Shown here: positions 9,993 to 19,643 of the stretch, piece by piece
How positions within the stretch are numbered: the first letter of the stretch is position 1
Layout of the letters: every line of letters begins with the position of its first letter
DNA from: Arthrospiribacter ruber
Lineage (GTDB): Bacteria; Bacteroidota; Bacteroidia; Cytophagales; Cyclobacteriaceae
Reading direction: 5' to 3'
Length of the DNA: 64,000 nucleotides
Assembly: GCF_019343195.1 (NCBI RefSeq)
Contig: NZ_RPHB01000006.1
Coordinates: 327,037-391,036, forward strand
Made by a program: the position numbers and the translations under genes
Notes under the pieces: model-generated
What the model was told of the DNA's origin: nothing
The model's input: only the letters and a program-made list of their open reading frames with translations
Database searches by the model: none

Positions 9993-10047
9993 TTAGATTG
10001 TAGATTTTAGATTGTAGATTTTAGATTGTAGATTTTAGATTTAGATT
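9993..10047 (+). repeat. 14-bp tandem repeat (3.9 copies) inside a longer heptad array
   Basis: Unit TTAGATTGTAGATT occurs three times perfectly (9993, 10007, 10021) with a fourth partial copy. The preceding bases (9973-9992, CAGATTT repeats) carry the same 7-nt phase. It lies between the gcvP stop and its terminator, so it would be in the 3' UTR. Confidence 0.85.
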
Positions 10048-10080
10048 GGCCTTTCGGGAAACCGGAAGGCTTTTTTATTT
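10048..10080 (+). terminator. Terminator of gcvP
   Basis: GCCTTTCGG-GAAA-CCGGAAGGC hairpin with a GAAA tetraloop followed by TTTTTTATTT. Confidence 0.88.
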
Positions 10081-10523
10081 CGTTCATGAGCAGGCGAATT
10101 GATCAATATGCATATCCACATACCAAATTAAATGAGGGCCTTGATTAACCCGATACTAATTGATATTGGATATTCATTGATAACTTGTCCCGGTTTATCG
10201 GGTTTAGCTTGAAATCATGAATTTATGCCACTCTATAGGTTCTACTGGTAAGAAAGCGGATAATCATGTTGATCCATTTCCCTTTGTCATTATTCCGGAT
10301 TTTTAGCAAGAATTTAAAAAAATAAATATGTTGAGAAAACTATGTGAAAATTCAATTTTTCTGGTTGTGATGGCTCTTCTCGTTTCCTTGCACCTCAACT
10401 GGCTTTTGACTAATTTGGTCAAAACTATTAGTCAGAATTATCAATAACTTCAGGAAATAAATCAGAATGCTCCGACTGAAAAAGGAATTTCCAGACAACA
10501 AATAACCTGCTACATTCAAAGCA
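10081..10523. other. Intergenic stretch before the M1 peptidase
   Basis: AT-rich, with no clear promoter match. The only ORF of note is a 39-codon one at 10,328. GGCTTTTGACTAATTTGGTC at about 10,400 and nearby bases show no obvious operator. Confidence 0.5.
10328..10447 (+). CDS. Possible small membrane protein (39 aa)
   Basis: An ATG ORF encodes MLRKLCENSI followed by a hydrophobic run FLVVMALLVSLHL and a short polar tail. The composition resembles a single-pass microprotein. There is no family recognition and only weak spacing evidence, so chance is a real alternative. Confidence 0.25.
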   Translation: MLRKLCENSIFLVVMALLVSLHLNWLLTNLVKTISQNYQ

Positions 10524-12110
10524 ATGAAAAAAACTACCTTTCTCCTATCATTCCTCCTGATTTCTATCAGCTCTTTTTCCCAGATCCAAAAAAACTGGGC
10601 CTGGGGAGGCCCTTTGGACCCATTGCAGGAAAAATATCAGGTCATTCACTATCAGCTCGAGTTAGAAATATTTCCTGAAAGTCAGGAAATCATGGGGAAA
10701 AACAAAGTGACTTTTGACAGCAAAGAAAAGTTGGACACCTTGAGGCTAAACCTGATCGAGGAATACACCGTCAGCAAAGTCATCATGGACGGCAAAGAAA
10801 TAACTTTTCGGCACTTTGGTGATACCTTGGATATTTACCCTATAGACTGCACCTGTGAAGATGTGGAAATCTATTACGGAGGACAGACCCCCATCGCTAT
10901 CAATCCGCCTTGGACCGGTGGCTTTACTTGGGAAATTGATGAGCTGGACAATCACTGGATGGGACTCTCTTCCCAAAATGAGGGTGCAAAAATCTTTATG
11001 CCTTGTTTGGATCATCCCTCCAGCGAACCTTTGAATGGTGTAGATCTTATTTTCACTGCCCCAAAGCCTTAATTCGTCGCATCCAATGGCCGCCTGATCG
11101 ATACTGTTGAAAAGAATGGTAAAATCACTTACCACTGGACTACCCAATATCCTATCAACAATTATAACATCAATTTCACATTGGGTGTATTTCATGAAGA
11201 AAGTACAGAATTTATGAGCATTGACGGGAAAACAATTCCTATGAAAGTCTATGTACTGCAACAAAACAGGAGCAAAGCAAAAGAACTACTTCAGGTTTTG
11301 AAAACTTCGGCCCAGACGCATGAAAAGTACTTTGGCCCATATCCATTTCCGGATGATAAAATCGCCGTGGTGGAAACTCCTTATTTGGGAATGGAGCATC
11401 AGACCATCAATGCGTATGGCAACAATTTTCAATTTGAAAAAATTGGCGATGCCACTGCGGATTGGCTATTACACCATGAACTGGGTCATGAATGGTTTGG
11501 AAACAAAGTTTCTGTAGGAGATTGGGCGGACTTTTGGATTCATGAAGGACTGACTGCGTATGGCGACTGGTTGTTTTACTTGGAGCATGGAGGAGAAGAA
11601 GCCTATCACGAAAAAGTCAACTCAGTAAGAAAATCCATCGCACATGCACGCCCAGTGGTCAGCCCGAGAAACTCCACCTCTGACTTTGCCTACCATCCCG
11701 AAATCTACACCAAAGGAGCATTTATCATCCATTCATTGAGGTATTTTCTGGGTGATGAGATCTTTTTCCCGATGTTAAAAGCCTTTGCCACGGACGAAAA
11801 ATACACCTACGAAAACCTGGTAGAGACCGCCGATTTCACACAGTTTGTCCAGAAATACTCCGGTGCGGATCTTCAAGGCTTCTTTGACATGTACCTCAAA
11901 ACCATCCACGTGCCCAAGGTCAAGGTGAGAAAAAAGGGCAATAAAGGCTATCAGGTCAGCCTTCCGAACATAGACTTCAAAATGCCTGTTGAAATCAAAA
12001 CCTCCAACGGCTATGAAAGACATATGCTCTCAAATAAGCCCGTTTTGGTGAAAAGTGAGTCCTCTATTGAAGTAGACCCAAAAGGTTGGTATTTATTGAA
12101 AAAAGACTGA
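10524..12110 (+). pseudogene. M1-family metallopeptidase interrupted by one in-frame stop
   Basis: Reading frame 1 is open from a signal-peptide start (MKKTTFLLSFLLISISSFSQ) at 10,524 to 12,110 except for a TAA at 11,070-11,072 (codon 183, after ..TAPKP). The bases on either side continue the same protein: FVASNGRLIDTVEKNGKI follows in frame with no shift. The downstream part holds the gluzincin site H318-E-L-G-H322 and the third zinc ligand E341 (WIHEGL), plus LGMEHQ, the counterpart of the M1 GxMEN motif. It would have been an exported aminopeptidase of 528 aa. Either a real nonsense mutation or a base-call error explains the stop. Re-initiation at an internal start would lack the N-terminal domain and signal. 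Confidence 0.88.
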
Positions 12111-12111
12111 T

Positions 12112-12921
12112 ATGTCCAGGTTACTGCTTGTTTTGATTTTTCTGTCTCTTTTTGGACACATTAAGGCTCAGAGTTTACGGAAGCTACTTGATGAGTCCGA
12201 AACTTTGGTATTCAGCCACAGGGCTGCCCTATCTCCAGACATTCCCGAAAACAGTCTTTATTCCATGCAGAAATCATTGTCAGCAGGCATTACTATGCAT
12301 GAAATTGACTTGGCAGAAAGTAAGGACGGGGAGCTTTTTCTTCTCCATGATCAGACGCTGGACAGGACTACAGAAGAAAGCGGAGCATTGAAAGAAAAAA
12401 CCAGCGCTCAACTAAAAGAAGTCAAGCTGCTGGGCCTCTCTGAAAATATTCCGACTTTCGAATCAGCCCTCCAATTTGCTAAAGAACATGGAATTTACCT
12501 GATGCTTGATGTAAAAGAAGCGCCCCTCCAAAAGGTGATTGATTTGGTGGAAAAATACGAAATGCTGGATCATATATTGGTATTGACCTTTCAAGAAGAC
12601 AGGGCACAAGAAGCACTGAACCTAAAAAAGCCATTTCTCCTTTCTGTACTGATCAGAGAAGAAGATGATCTGGATTTTTACCTCTGCAAGACAGACAAAC
12701 CATATCTATTGGCGGCCTACCTGAACAAAGGTGCCACCGTAGATCTATACGCTAAAACCAAAGACTTAGGACTGCCTATCATCACGGATGTGATGGGCGA
12801 AATAGACGATTCAGCCAGAGACACAAATCCGCAAGTTTATCTCGATTTTATAGAACCAAGAAAACCAGACATCCTTGTGACAGATTACCCATTGATCCTG
12901 CGATCTGTACTTCAAAACTGA
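12112..12921 (+). CDS. Glycerophosphodiester phosphodiesterase family protein, exported
   Basis: 269 aa with an N-terminal signal (MSRLLLVLIFLSLFGHIKAQ). The GDPD signature is present: SHRAALSPDIPENS (His-Arg pair and PEN), EIDLAESKDGELFLLHD (metal-binding Glu/Asp and the second His) and DRTT. It should hydrolyse glycerophosphodiesters in the periplasm to glycerol-3-phosphate and an alcohol. Its ATG comes 1 nt after the M1 peptidase stop, so the two form one transcript and are probably co-translated. The family Gly in HRG is Ala here (HRA), a mild deviation. Confidence 0.87.
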   Translation: MSRLLLVLIFLSLFGHIKAQSLRKLLDESETLVFSHRAALSPDIPENSLYSMQKSLSAGITMHEIDLAESKDGELFLLHDQTLDRTTEESGALKEKTSAQLKEVKLLGLSENIPTFESALQFAKEHGIYLMLDVKEAPLQKVIDLVEKYEMLDHILVLTFQEDRAQEALNLKKPFLLSVLIREEDDLDFYLCKTDKPYLLAAYLNKGATVDLYAKTKDLGLPIITDVMGEIDDSARDTNPQVYLDFIEPRKPDILVTDYPLILRSVLQN

Positions 12922-13002
12922 TTTTTTCAAAAAAGGGTAGCGAATTGAATATTATTTGACCAAATTAGGTAATTGTAGCAAAGTCAGATTTGTCAAGGAT
13001 AC

Positions 13003-14244
13003 ATGAGCCCAAAAGTATTGATCCGGCTATCTCTGATAGTCAATTATATGGTTTTTGCGGTACTCCTCAACTCGGTAGGAGCAGTCATACTGCAGGTACA
13101 GCGTACTTTCGATGTCAGTAAAGCTGACGCCTCTGTACTGGAAGGTTTCAAAGACCTGCCTATTGCCATTTTCTCTTTTATTGTTGCCTCCTTTTTACCA
13201 AAAGTAGGGCTTAAGAAAGGCATGTTGGCAGCTCTTTTCCTGGTAGCTGCCATTTGTTTTATCATGCCGGTCATGGCAGATGAATTCTGGTATTTCAAAA
13301 TGCTTTTTGCCGCAGTGGGCATCTCCTTTGCCGTGATCAAAGTGTCTGTATTTGCCATGATAGGACTTGTGACAGACAACACCAAAGAACACTCCAGTCT
13401 GATGAGCACCATAGAAGGCTTTTTCATGGTTGGTGTATTGGCAGGGAATCTCTTTTTCAGCCTTTTTGTCAACGATGCAGATCCCAGTTCCCGAAGCTGG
13501 CTCAACCTCTATTGGTATTTGGGAGCCATGACCCTTGCAGCAGCTGTACTGCTCTTTTGGGCCAAAATCAATGAGTCGGAGTCCAAGAGAGAGGGCACAA
13601 AAGCTTGGGATGAGTTTTTGGAAATGCTGAAACTGGTGATCAAACCTTTGGTATTAGTTTTTGCTGCTTCGGCATTTCTTTTTGTACTAATAGAGCAAAG
13701 CTTTATGACATGGACACCTACTTTTTATCAGGAAGTACTTAGAGTACCTGCAAGCATGGGCATTCAGGCTGGAGCAGTATTGGCGGGGGCATTGGCTATA
13801 GGCCGATTATTAGCGGGATTTATTTTGAAAAAAATCCACTGGCTGACATTTACCCTTTGCTGCACTATTTTGGTAGGAGTCTGCGTACTCCTTACCCTTC
13901 CACTTACTACCAACTTACCGGAGACCACTACGGCCATCACTTGGTTCAATGCGCCATTTGTAGTGTACCTTTTCCCGATCATAGGAATATTTTTAGCTCC
14001 CATCTACCCGGCCATCAACTCCGTAGTCCTCAGTGCCCTGCCAAAATACATGCAGAGTTCCATGTCCGGATTAATTGTTGTATTTTCAGCTTTAGGAGGG
14101 ACCACTGGGTCCATTATTACAGGACATATCTTTGAGGTCTATGGAGGCACCAATGCCTTCTATTTCTCCTTGATACCGATCCTTGCACTTTGTTTGGTTT
14201 TGATCATACTTCACAGACATGTAAAAAGAAATGATGAATCTTAA
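13003..14244 (+). CDS. MFS transporter (FucP/sugar-like)
   Basis: 413 aa with about 12 hydrophobic segments and little outside the membrane. The N-terminal half has NYMVFAVLLNSVGAVILQ as TM1, and a cytoplasmic loop lies near residue 190 (INESESKREGTKAWDEF). Its stop overlaps the trehalase start by 14 nt, strongly suggesting co-translation and a role in importing trehalose or another disaccharide; the substrate is inferred from context only. Confidence 0.82.
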   Translation: MSPKVLIRLSLIVNYMVFAVLLNSVGAVILQVQRTFDVSKADASVLEGFKDLPIAIFSFIVASFLPKVGLKKGMLAALFLVAAICFIMPVMADEFWYFKMLFAAVGISFAVIKVSVFAMIGLVTDNTKEHSSLMSTIEGFFMVGVLAGNLFFSLFVNDADPSSRSWLNLYWYLGAMTLAAAVLLFWAKINESESKREGTKAWDEFLEMLKLVIKPLVLVFAASAFLFVLIEQSFMTWTPTFYQEVLRVPASMGIQAGAVLAGALAIGRLLAGFILKKIHWLTFTLCCTILVGVCVLLTLPLTTNLPETTTAITWFNAPFVVYLFPIIGIFLAPIYPAINSVVLSALPKYMQSSMSGLIVVFSALGGTTGSIITGHIFEVYGGTNAFYFSLIPILALCLVLIILHRHVKRNDES

Positions 14245-15748
14245 ATATTTACCACCGGATGAAATCTACGAAGAGCTCTTTGATGCTGTACAGCTCAATG
14301 GCGTATTTCCCGATTCGAAAACCTTTGTAGATTGCATCCCTAAATTTCATCCCGATGAAATCATGCATTTTTTTTATAGAGAAATAGATAAGGAAGGGTT
14401 TGATATCAAGGCCTTTGTAGAAAAATATTTCGAAACCCCTGAAACTGATCAGACAAAGACACTTCCTGAAGGAAAAACCTTGGAGGAAAAGTTACACAAA
14501 CATTGGGACAACCTGACAAGAAAACCTGACGAGCCCAATCCGCATAGCAGTCTTCTGGAGCTGCCACACCCGTATATTGTACCTGGAGGAAGGTTCAGGG
14601 AAATATACTATTGGGATTCTTATTTCACCATGTTGGGTCTTAAAGCTTCCGGCAGAAAAGACCTGATACAATCCATAGTTGATAATTTTGCCTATCTTAT
14701 CAATACAGTGGGTCACATACCTAACGGTAATCGTACATATTTCATCTCTAGGTCACAGCCACCCTTTTTTCCAAAAATGGTAGAATTGCTTGCCGAGATG
14801 GAAGGTGACCCGAAAGTATATGAGCAATACCATTCGGAATTATTTATGGAATATATCTTTTGGATGGAGGGGGAAGCAAGAATCAATCTCCCCGGTAAAA
14901 GATACAAAAGAGTGGTAATGTTGGATGAAGACTCCTTCCTGTCCCGATACTGGGACGATGAAGATACCCCTAGACAGGAATCTTTTGTAGAGGATGTAGA
15001 GCTTTCGGACCAAACCAGGCGCTTTCCGGATAAACTGTTCAGAAACCTTAGGGCAGCTTGCGAATCAGGCTGGGATTTTAGCTCCAGGTGGCTTTATCAC
15101 CCGGATGATCTTAAGAGTGTTCAGACGATTGCCTTGATACCTGTGGATCTTAACGTACTCCTTTCCGAAATGGAAAGAATACTGATTAAAAGCAGTGAGA
15201 TAGTGGGGGAAAATAAGCTGGCTTTAAAATTAACGAGGACCAGACAAAACAGGCTAGACGCCATTAACAGATACTGCTGGAATGAAGACCAAGGAATATT
15301 TCTGGATTTTCATGTCAAATTCAAAGAGCAGATGGACCGCCCTTCCTTGGCCATGCTTTTTCCACTTTGGGCGAAGCTTGCAAGTGAAGAACAAGCAAAA
15401 AAAGTCATCTCTTTTGTTGAAAAAAACCTTTTTAAAGCAGGAGGCTTGGTGACTACTACGATCAACAGTGGTCAGCAATGGGATTCACCCAATGGTTGGG
15501 CTCCTCTGCAATGGATCGGCTTTGAAGCCTTTTTGAACTATGGCAGAGAGGATTTGGCACTGGAACTGGCTAAGCGATGGACTTCCCTCAACGAAAAAGT
15601 ATATGCCGAAACAGGAAAGATGATGGAAAAATACAACGTAGTAGATTTAAGCCTGAAAGCAGGCGGAGGAGAATATCCTGTTCAGGATGGCTTCGACTGG
15701 ACAAATGGCGTATACTTAGCTATAAAAAACTGGATGAAAAAACAATAA
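14231..15748 (+). CDS. Trehalase (GH37), cytoplasmic type
   Basis: 505 aa. Both GH37 signatures are present: PGGRFREIYYWDSY at 118-131 and QWDSPNGWAP at about 416-425. There is no signal peptide, so it resembles cytoplasmic TreF and would split imported trehalose into two glucoses. An N-terminal extension of ~110 residues precedes the catalytic core, similar in size to TreF. The start overlaps the upstream MFS gene by 14 nt, and the downstream phosphatase gene begins 12 nt after the stop, so the three genes look like one operon. Confidence 0.93.
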   Translation: MMNLKYLPPDEIYEELFDAVQLNGVFPDSKTFVDCIPKFHPDEIMHFFYREIDKEGFDIKAFVEKYFETPETDQTKTLPEGKTLEEKLHKHWDNLTRKPDEPNPHSSLLELPHPYIVPGGRFREIYYWDSYFTMLGLKASGRKDLIQSIVDNFAYLINTVGHIPNGNRTYFISRSQPPFFPKMVELLAEMEGDPKVYEQYHSELFMEYIFWMEGEARINLPGKRYKRVVMLDEDSFLSRYWDDEDTPRQESFVEDVELSDQTRRFPDKLFRNLRAACESGWDFSSRWLYHPDDLKSVQTIALIPVDLNVLLSEMERILIKSSEIVGENKLALKLTRTRQNRLDAINRYCWNEDQGIFLDFHVKFKEQMDRPSLAMLFPLWAKLASEEQAKKVISFVEKNLFKAGGLVTTTINSGQQWDSPNGWAPLQWIGFEAFLNYGREDLALELAKRWTSLNEKVYAETGKMMEKYNVVDLSLKAGGGEYPVQDGFDWTNGVYLAIKNWMKKQ

Positions 15749-15759
15749 AGCCGAAAATT

Positions 15760-16995
15760 ATGAAGACCATTTTGATAAGACTTACCATTCTACTTGCCGT
15801 TTTTGCATTCCATGCAGAATTGTTTGGACAAGACAAACCTTATGCTTTTTATCTCACTTGGACAGAAGATCCCACCACAACGATCGATATCGATTGGCAT
15901 CTTGATGGGAAAGATCCTGTGCAGCTTAATATAAGAAGAATGGGAAACCAAGATTGGAGGACTTTGGAGAGCAAATCTCTCCCCTACCCTTTTTCTGAAA
16001 GATGGGTTCATAGGGTCGCCGTCAGAGGCCTTCAGCCTAATACGACATATGAAATCAGTTTCGATGGGGGAGGAACGGTCTATAACTTCCGTACAATGCC
16101 CACCAACTTGAATACCGGAAGCTTGAAAATAGCCATTGGTGGAGATACCATGCACCGTAAGGAGTGGTTTGAAAAAACCAACAAAGTGGTAGCTTCCTAC
16201 GATCCTGATTTTGTCATCATAGGTGGAGACATGGCTTATGAAAATGGTATCGCAGACAACATTCAGAGGATTTATGATTGGTTTGATGCCTACTCTACTA
16301 CTTTAGTGACTGAAGAAAACAGGATTTTACCTTGCATAGTTGCGATAGGTAACCATGAAGTGGTGGAGGGATACCACAGCAATCACCCAGGATATGAGCC
16401 GACCAATGACTTTAGACGAAGAATTGCCCCCTACTTTTATGGACTGTTTGGATTTCCGGGACAGCCTGGATACAATATCCTTGACTTTGGAAAGTACTTA
16501 AGTCTGGTGATTTTGGATACAGAACACAGTAACCCCATTCAAGGCACTCAAACAGAATGGCTGGAAAAAACCCTCAACGAAAGACAGGATTTTCTGCACC
16601 GCATTCCTATTTATCATGTGCCTGGATATCCATCAGTACGCAAGTATGATGACAGGGTACAAACACTGGTAAGGGAAGAATGGACTCCAATTTTTGAAAA
16701 ATATGGCGTTCGCTTGGCGTTTGAAAACCACGACCATGCCTACAAAAGGACCTATCCTATCAAAGAAATTGAGTTAGATCAATCGGGGATCATTTATGTG
16801 GGTGATGGATCATGGGGTGTAGGTCCCAGAGAAGTCCACGAGGTAGAAGAAACTTGGTACCTAAAGAAAGCACAATCTGTAAAAGCTTTCACCTTGCTGA
16901 CACTTGAGGGAAACCATTTTAGCTTTGTGTCTATTGATGATGAAGGCAATATCATCGATAGTTTCCCTGAGGCTCCTTTTGCCCCTTTACAATAA
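15760..16995 (+). CDS. Purple-acid-phosphatase-like metallophosphoesterase, exported
   Basis: The start is set at MKTILIRLTILLAVFAFHAE (signal peptide); an upstream in-frame reading to 15,577 lies wholly within trehalase coding sequence and is rejected. After a fibronectin-like N-terminal domain (LQPNTTYEISFDGG, about residues 85-115) come the dinuclear metal motifs: IGGD near 125, IIGGDMAYENG, IGNHEVVEGY, a His in the YHVPGYP segment and ENHDHAYKRTYP. Metal-dependent phosphatase or phosphodiesterase activity in the periplasm is expected. Its 3' end overlaps the convergent symporter gene by 44 nt. Confidence 0.88.
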   Translation: MKTILIRLTILLAVFAFHAELFGQDKPYAFYLTWTEDPTTTIDIDWHLDGKDPVQLNIRRMGNQDWRTLESKSLPYPFSERWVHRVAVRGLQPNTTYEISFDGGGTVYNFRTMPTNLNTGSLKIAIGGDTMHRKEWFEKTNKVVASYDPDFVIIGGDMAYENGIADNIQRIYDWFDAYSTTLVTEENRILPCIVAIGNHEVVEGYHSNHPGYEPTNDFRRRIAPYFYGLFGFPGQPGYNILDFGKYLSLVILDTEHSNPIQGTQTEWLEKTLNERQDFLHRIPIYHVPGYPSVRKYDDRVQTLVREEWTPIFEKYGVRLAFENHDHAYKRTYPIKEIELDQSGIIYVGDGSWGVGPREVHEVEETWYLKKAQSVKAFTLLTLEGNHFSFVSIDDEGNIIDSFPEAPFAPLQ

Positions 16996-18424
16996 GCCCC
17001 AATAAGAACCCAACAAGCAAAATAGCCATGGTACCCAGTACTATGGCTAAATTTTTATGGACAGGAAGACAACCCCAACTGACTAAACCTATAAGCAATA
17101 CACCTGCTATGACTCCCAGAAGGGCAGAAATCTTAGTTAGGGTAGGTCTGAAAAGACCCAAAAGAAATAATCCCAAAATCCCCCCGCTGAAGATAGAAGC
17201 CAATGCCCACCATGTCTCCAATGCGCTCAACACTCCATTGAATGCCAACCCAACCCCAATGCTTATGGAACCCATTAAAAAAGATGAAATATAAAGTATT
17301 CGCAAAGAGGTTCTCTCATTAGGATTTTTCAAAATGTATTTTTTAAAATGGTCTTCCAAAATCACCGTTGCCGAACTGTTGACACTGGTGGAAATTGTGC
17401 TCATCCCGGCTGCAAAAATAGCTGCTACCATCAGCCCGGTGAGGCCACTTGGCAGAGTTGAGACTATAAAATAAGGGAAGACCTTATCCGCACTTTCAAA
17501 GGCTCCTAATTCTGCGGGAAGCAACTCATCATAAACCTGAAAATACACGAACAGAGCTGTCCCAATCATAAAGAACAATAATGATACTGGAATATAGAGG
17601 AGGCTCCCAAACCAAATGGATTTACTGGCTTCCTTATCAGATTTGGCCCCAAGATAGCGTTGGATATAACTCTGATCCACACCAAAATTTTGGAGGTTGA
17701 TAAATAAACCGTAAACCAAGATTACCCAAAATGTGCTTTCGCTCAGACTTAAGCCAAAACTACCCAAAGAAAACTTCCCCTGTTCCAATGCAACGCTTTG
17801 CGCTTGTAACCATCCGCCAGGCAACTGGTTAAGGATTGTGATCAAGCAGCCTAGAGCGCCAATTATCAAAATCACACCTTGAATGGCATCGGTCCAGACT
17901 ACTGCTTTGATTCCTCCCAGCATGGAGTAGCATATTACTGCCAAACCTGTAAAAAGAATTATCCATGGAATACTCCATCCAAAAAAAGCTTCCATAGGCA
18001 AAGCCAATAAATACATAATCGCCCCCATTCTCGCCAATTGAGTGAGCAAATAGCAAGTGGAGGCATATATTCTTGCCCAGAGCCCAAACTTTTGTTCCAA
18101 AAAAGCATAGGCAGAAGGGCTGTTTATTTTTCTATAAAGCGGCATAAAAAAACGTACTGCAATCCAGGCCGCTATAGGAATGGAGAGACTAAAAACAAAG
18201 CCATTCCAATTGGATTGATAAGAAGCTCCGGGTAATGCCAAAAAACTGATACTGCTGACATAGGTCGCAAAAATAGACATCCCTAAAACCCATGAAGGTA
18301 TTTTTCCAGAGCCTGTGATATAATCAGAAGTACTTTGCTTTCGGAAATAAAAAGACACACCAAAACCAACTGTGCCAATAACATAAATCAAGAACACAAT
18401 CAGGTCAAGGTTTGAAAAATCCAT
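16952..18424 (-). CDS. Sodium:solute symporter (SSS/SLC5 family)
   Basis: 490 aa with about 13 transmembrane helices and the SSS fold. Typical pieces are SFLALPGASYQSNWN in TM2, an AYAFLEQKFG loop, the GGIKAVVWTDAIQG segment and MSTISTSVNSSATV in TM8, which carries the conserved Ser/Thr sodium site. It shares a transcript with the upstream DHDPS-family aldolase (8-nt gap), which suggests uptake of an acidic sugar such as a sialic acid or keto-sugar acid; this is context inference. Confidence 0.9.
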   Translation of the reverse strand: MDFSNLDLIVFLIYVIGTVGFGVSFYFRKQSTSDYITGSGKIPSWVLGMSIFATYVSSISFLALPGASYQSNWNGFVFSLSIPIAAWIAVRFFMPLYRKINSPSAYAFLEQKFGLWARIYASTCYLLTQLARMGAIMYLLALPMEAFFGWSIPWIILFTGLAVICYSMLGGIKAVVWTDAIQGVILIIGALGCLITILNQLPGGWLQAQSVALEQGKFSLGSFGLSLSESTFWVILVYGLFINLQNFGVDQSYIQRYLGAKSDKEASKSIWFGSLLYIPVSLLFFMIGTALFVYFQVYDELLPAELGAFESADKVFPYFIVSTLPSGLTGLMVAAIFAAGMSTISTSVNSSATVILEDHFKKYILKNPNERTSLRILYISSFLMGSISIGVGLAFNGVLSALETWWALASIFSGGILGLFLLGLFRPTLTKISALLGVIAGVLLIGLVSWGCLPVHKNLAIVLGTMAILLVGFLLGLIVKGQKEPQGNYR

Positions 18425-18432
18425 AAGCCTTA

Positions 18433-19386
18433 TTATCCCAGGGTCTTGATCTTAAATATGATCTTCTCCAGATTATGCCTTATCTGTTCCTTGGTGGCAT
18501 TATCCACCGAAAGCATAGGGAGACAGATATTGGATTCGCAGATTCCTAAATAGTAAAGGCTTTCTTTGATGCCTGACAGGTAACTGGAACTTTTACCGCT
18601 ACAGGCATAAATTTTCCGGGAAATTTCCATAATGATCGGCTGGATGCGATTGATCTTTTCCTTATCTCCTGCAATCACTGCTTCATACAGCTTCACATAC
18701 AAACTGGGGAAAATATTGGCTCCTCCGGCCACAGCCCCATCAGCACCTGAATATACAGACTGTACCAACAGCTCCTCAGGACCCACAAACACCTTAAATT
18801 CAGGATTCGCTCTTTTTATCGAAAGTAAGTTTTGAAAATAAACTCCATTTCCTGAGCTGTCTTTGATTCCCACTATATTGTCATGCTTGCTCAGCTCCTC
18901 CACAGTATCAGGCTCAATGCTGCATTTGGTCATTGCCGGAAAATTGTACAAAAACAGGGGCAAAGGGCTAAGGTCCGCCAGTCTCTTGTAATAGGCCAAT
19001 AAATCCTGCTGATCCAAAGGAAAGAAAAAAGGTGGGGCCGCTACTACATAATCCGCCCCGTTTTCCTTTGCTACTTTGGCAAACTTCAAGCTGGAATCCA
19101 AGGCAGTATGGGTAATCCCGACAATAACAGGCACAGCCCTATCTACCAAGCGGCAGGTGAGACTTATAAGTTCCTTTTTAATGGAAGGCTTTAAACTGGA
19201 AATTTCACCGGTCGTACCTAAGATAAAAAACCCATGCACACCCCCATCAAGCAAATGCTTCGTAAGCCTTTCAGTAGCTTTTTTGTCCAACTCTCCATTT
19301 GAAAGCAGAGGAGTGACTGTAGGAGGGATAATTCCTTTCAAATTACCTGACATTTCTACTTTGTTGATTTCGTATTCTCCCATCAA
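18433..19386 (-). CDS. Dihydrodipicolinate synthase / N-acetylneuraminate lyase family aldolase
   Basis: 317 aa, class I (beta/alpha)8 aldolase. GTTGEISSL carries the Thr-Thr pair binding the substrate carboxylate, LYNFPAMT holds the catalytic Tyr, and VGIKDSSGN holds the Schiff-base Lys. The start could be MMGEYEINKVEM (19,386) or the internal Met followed by SGNLKGIIPP. Since its partner is an SSS symporter rather than lysine genes, a catabolic aldolase (sialate or keto-deoxy sugar) is more likely than DapA. No regulator lies nearby. Confidence 0.85.
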   Translation of the reverse strand: MMGEYEINKVEMSGNLKGIIPPTVTPLLSNGELDKKATERLTKHLLDGGVHGFFILGTTGEISSLKPSIKKELISLTCRLVDRAVPVIVGITHTALDSSLKFAKVAKENGADYVVAAPPFFFPLDQQDLLAYYKRLADLSPLPLFLYNFPAMTKCSIEPDTVEELSKHDNIVGIKDSSGNGVYFQNLLSIKRANPEFKVFVGPEELLVQSVYSGADGAVAGGANIFPSLYVKLYEAVIAGDKEKINRIQPIIMEISRKIYACSGKSSSYLSGIKESLYYLGICESNICLPMLSVDNATKEQIRHNLEKIIFKIKTLG

Positions 19387-19643
19387 AAATTCTGTTTGAA
19401 ATTCAATTTAAAAAATTATCTCATGACTTGTGAAAAAGGTAGTATTACTTTTCATGACATAAAAAAACAGTCACTTATTCGATAACTTTAATCAATGTTA
19501 GAATAGGGCAGACTAAGTTGCCAAAGGGGCCAAGTCAGAACAAAAATACGTCTTTAGGAAAATTGGATTTTCAAAAACGGCATGTTTTCCATTTCCAAGA
19601 TTTAAATTTTCAGTAATTTTCTCCCTGAACCCTACAAAAGCTT

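Noticed and set aside
9973..10047. CRISPR array
   Set aside because: Units of 7/14 bp are contiguous with no spacers; the 11-bp array at 45,431 is rejected for the same reason.
15577..15759. Upstream extension of the purple-acid-phosphatase-like gene
   Set aside because: The extension is wholly inside the trehalase gene and would bury the clear signal peptide starting at 15,760.
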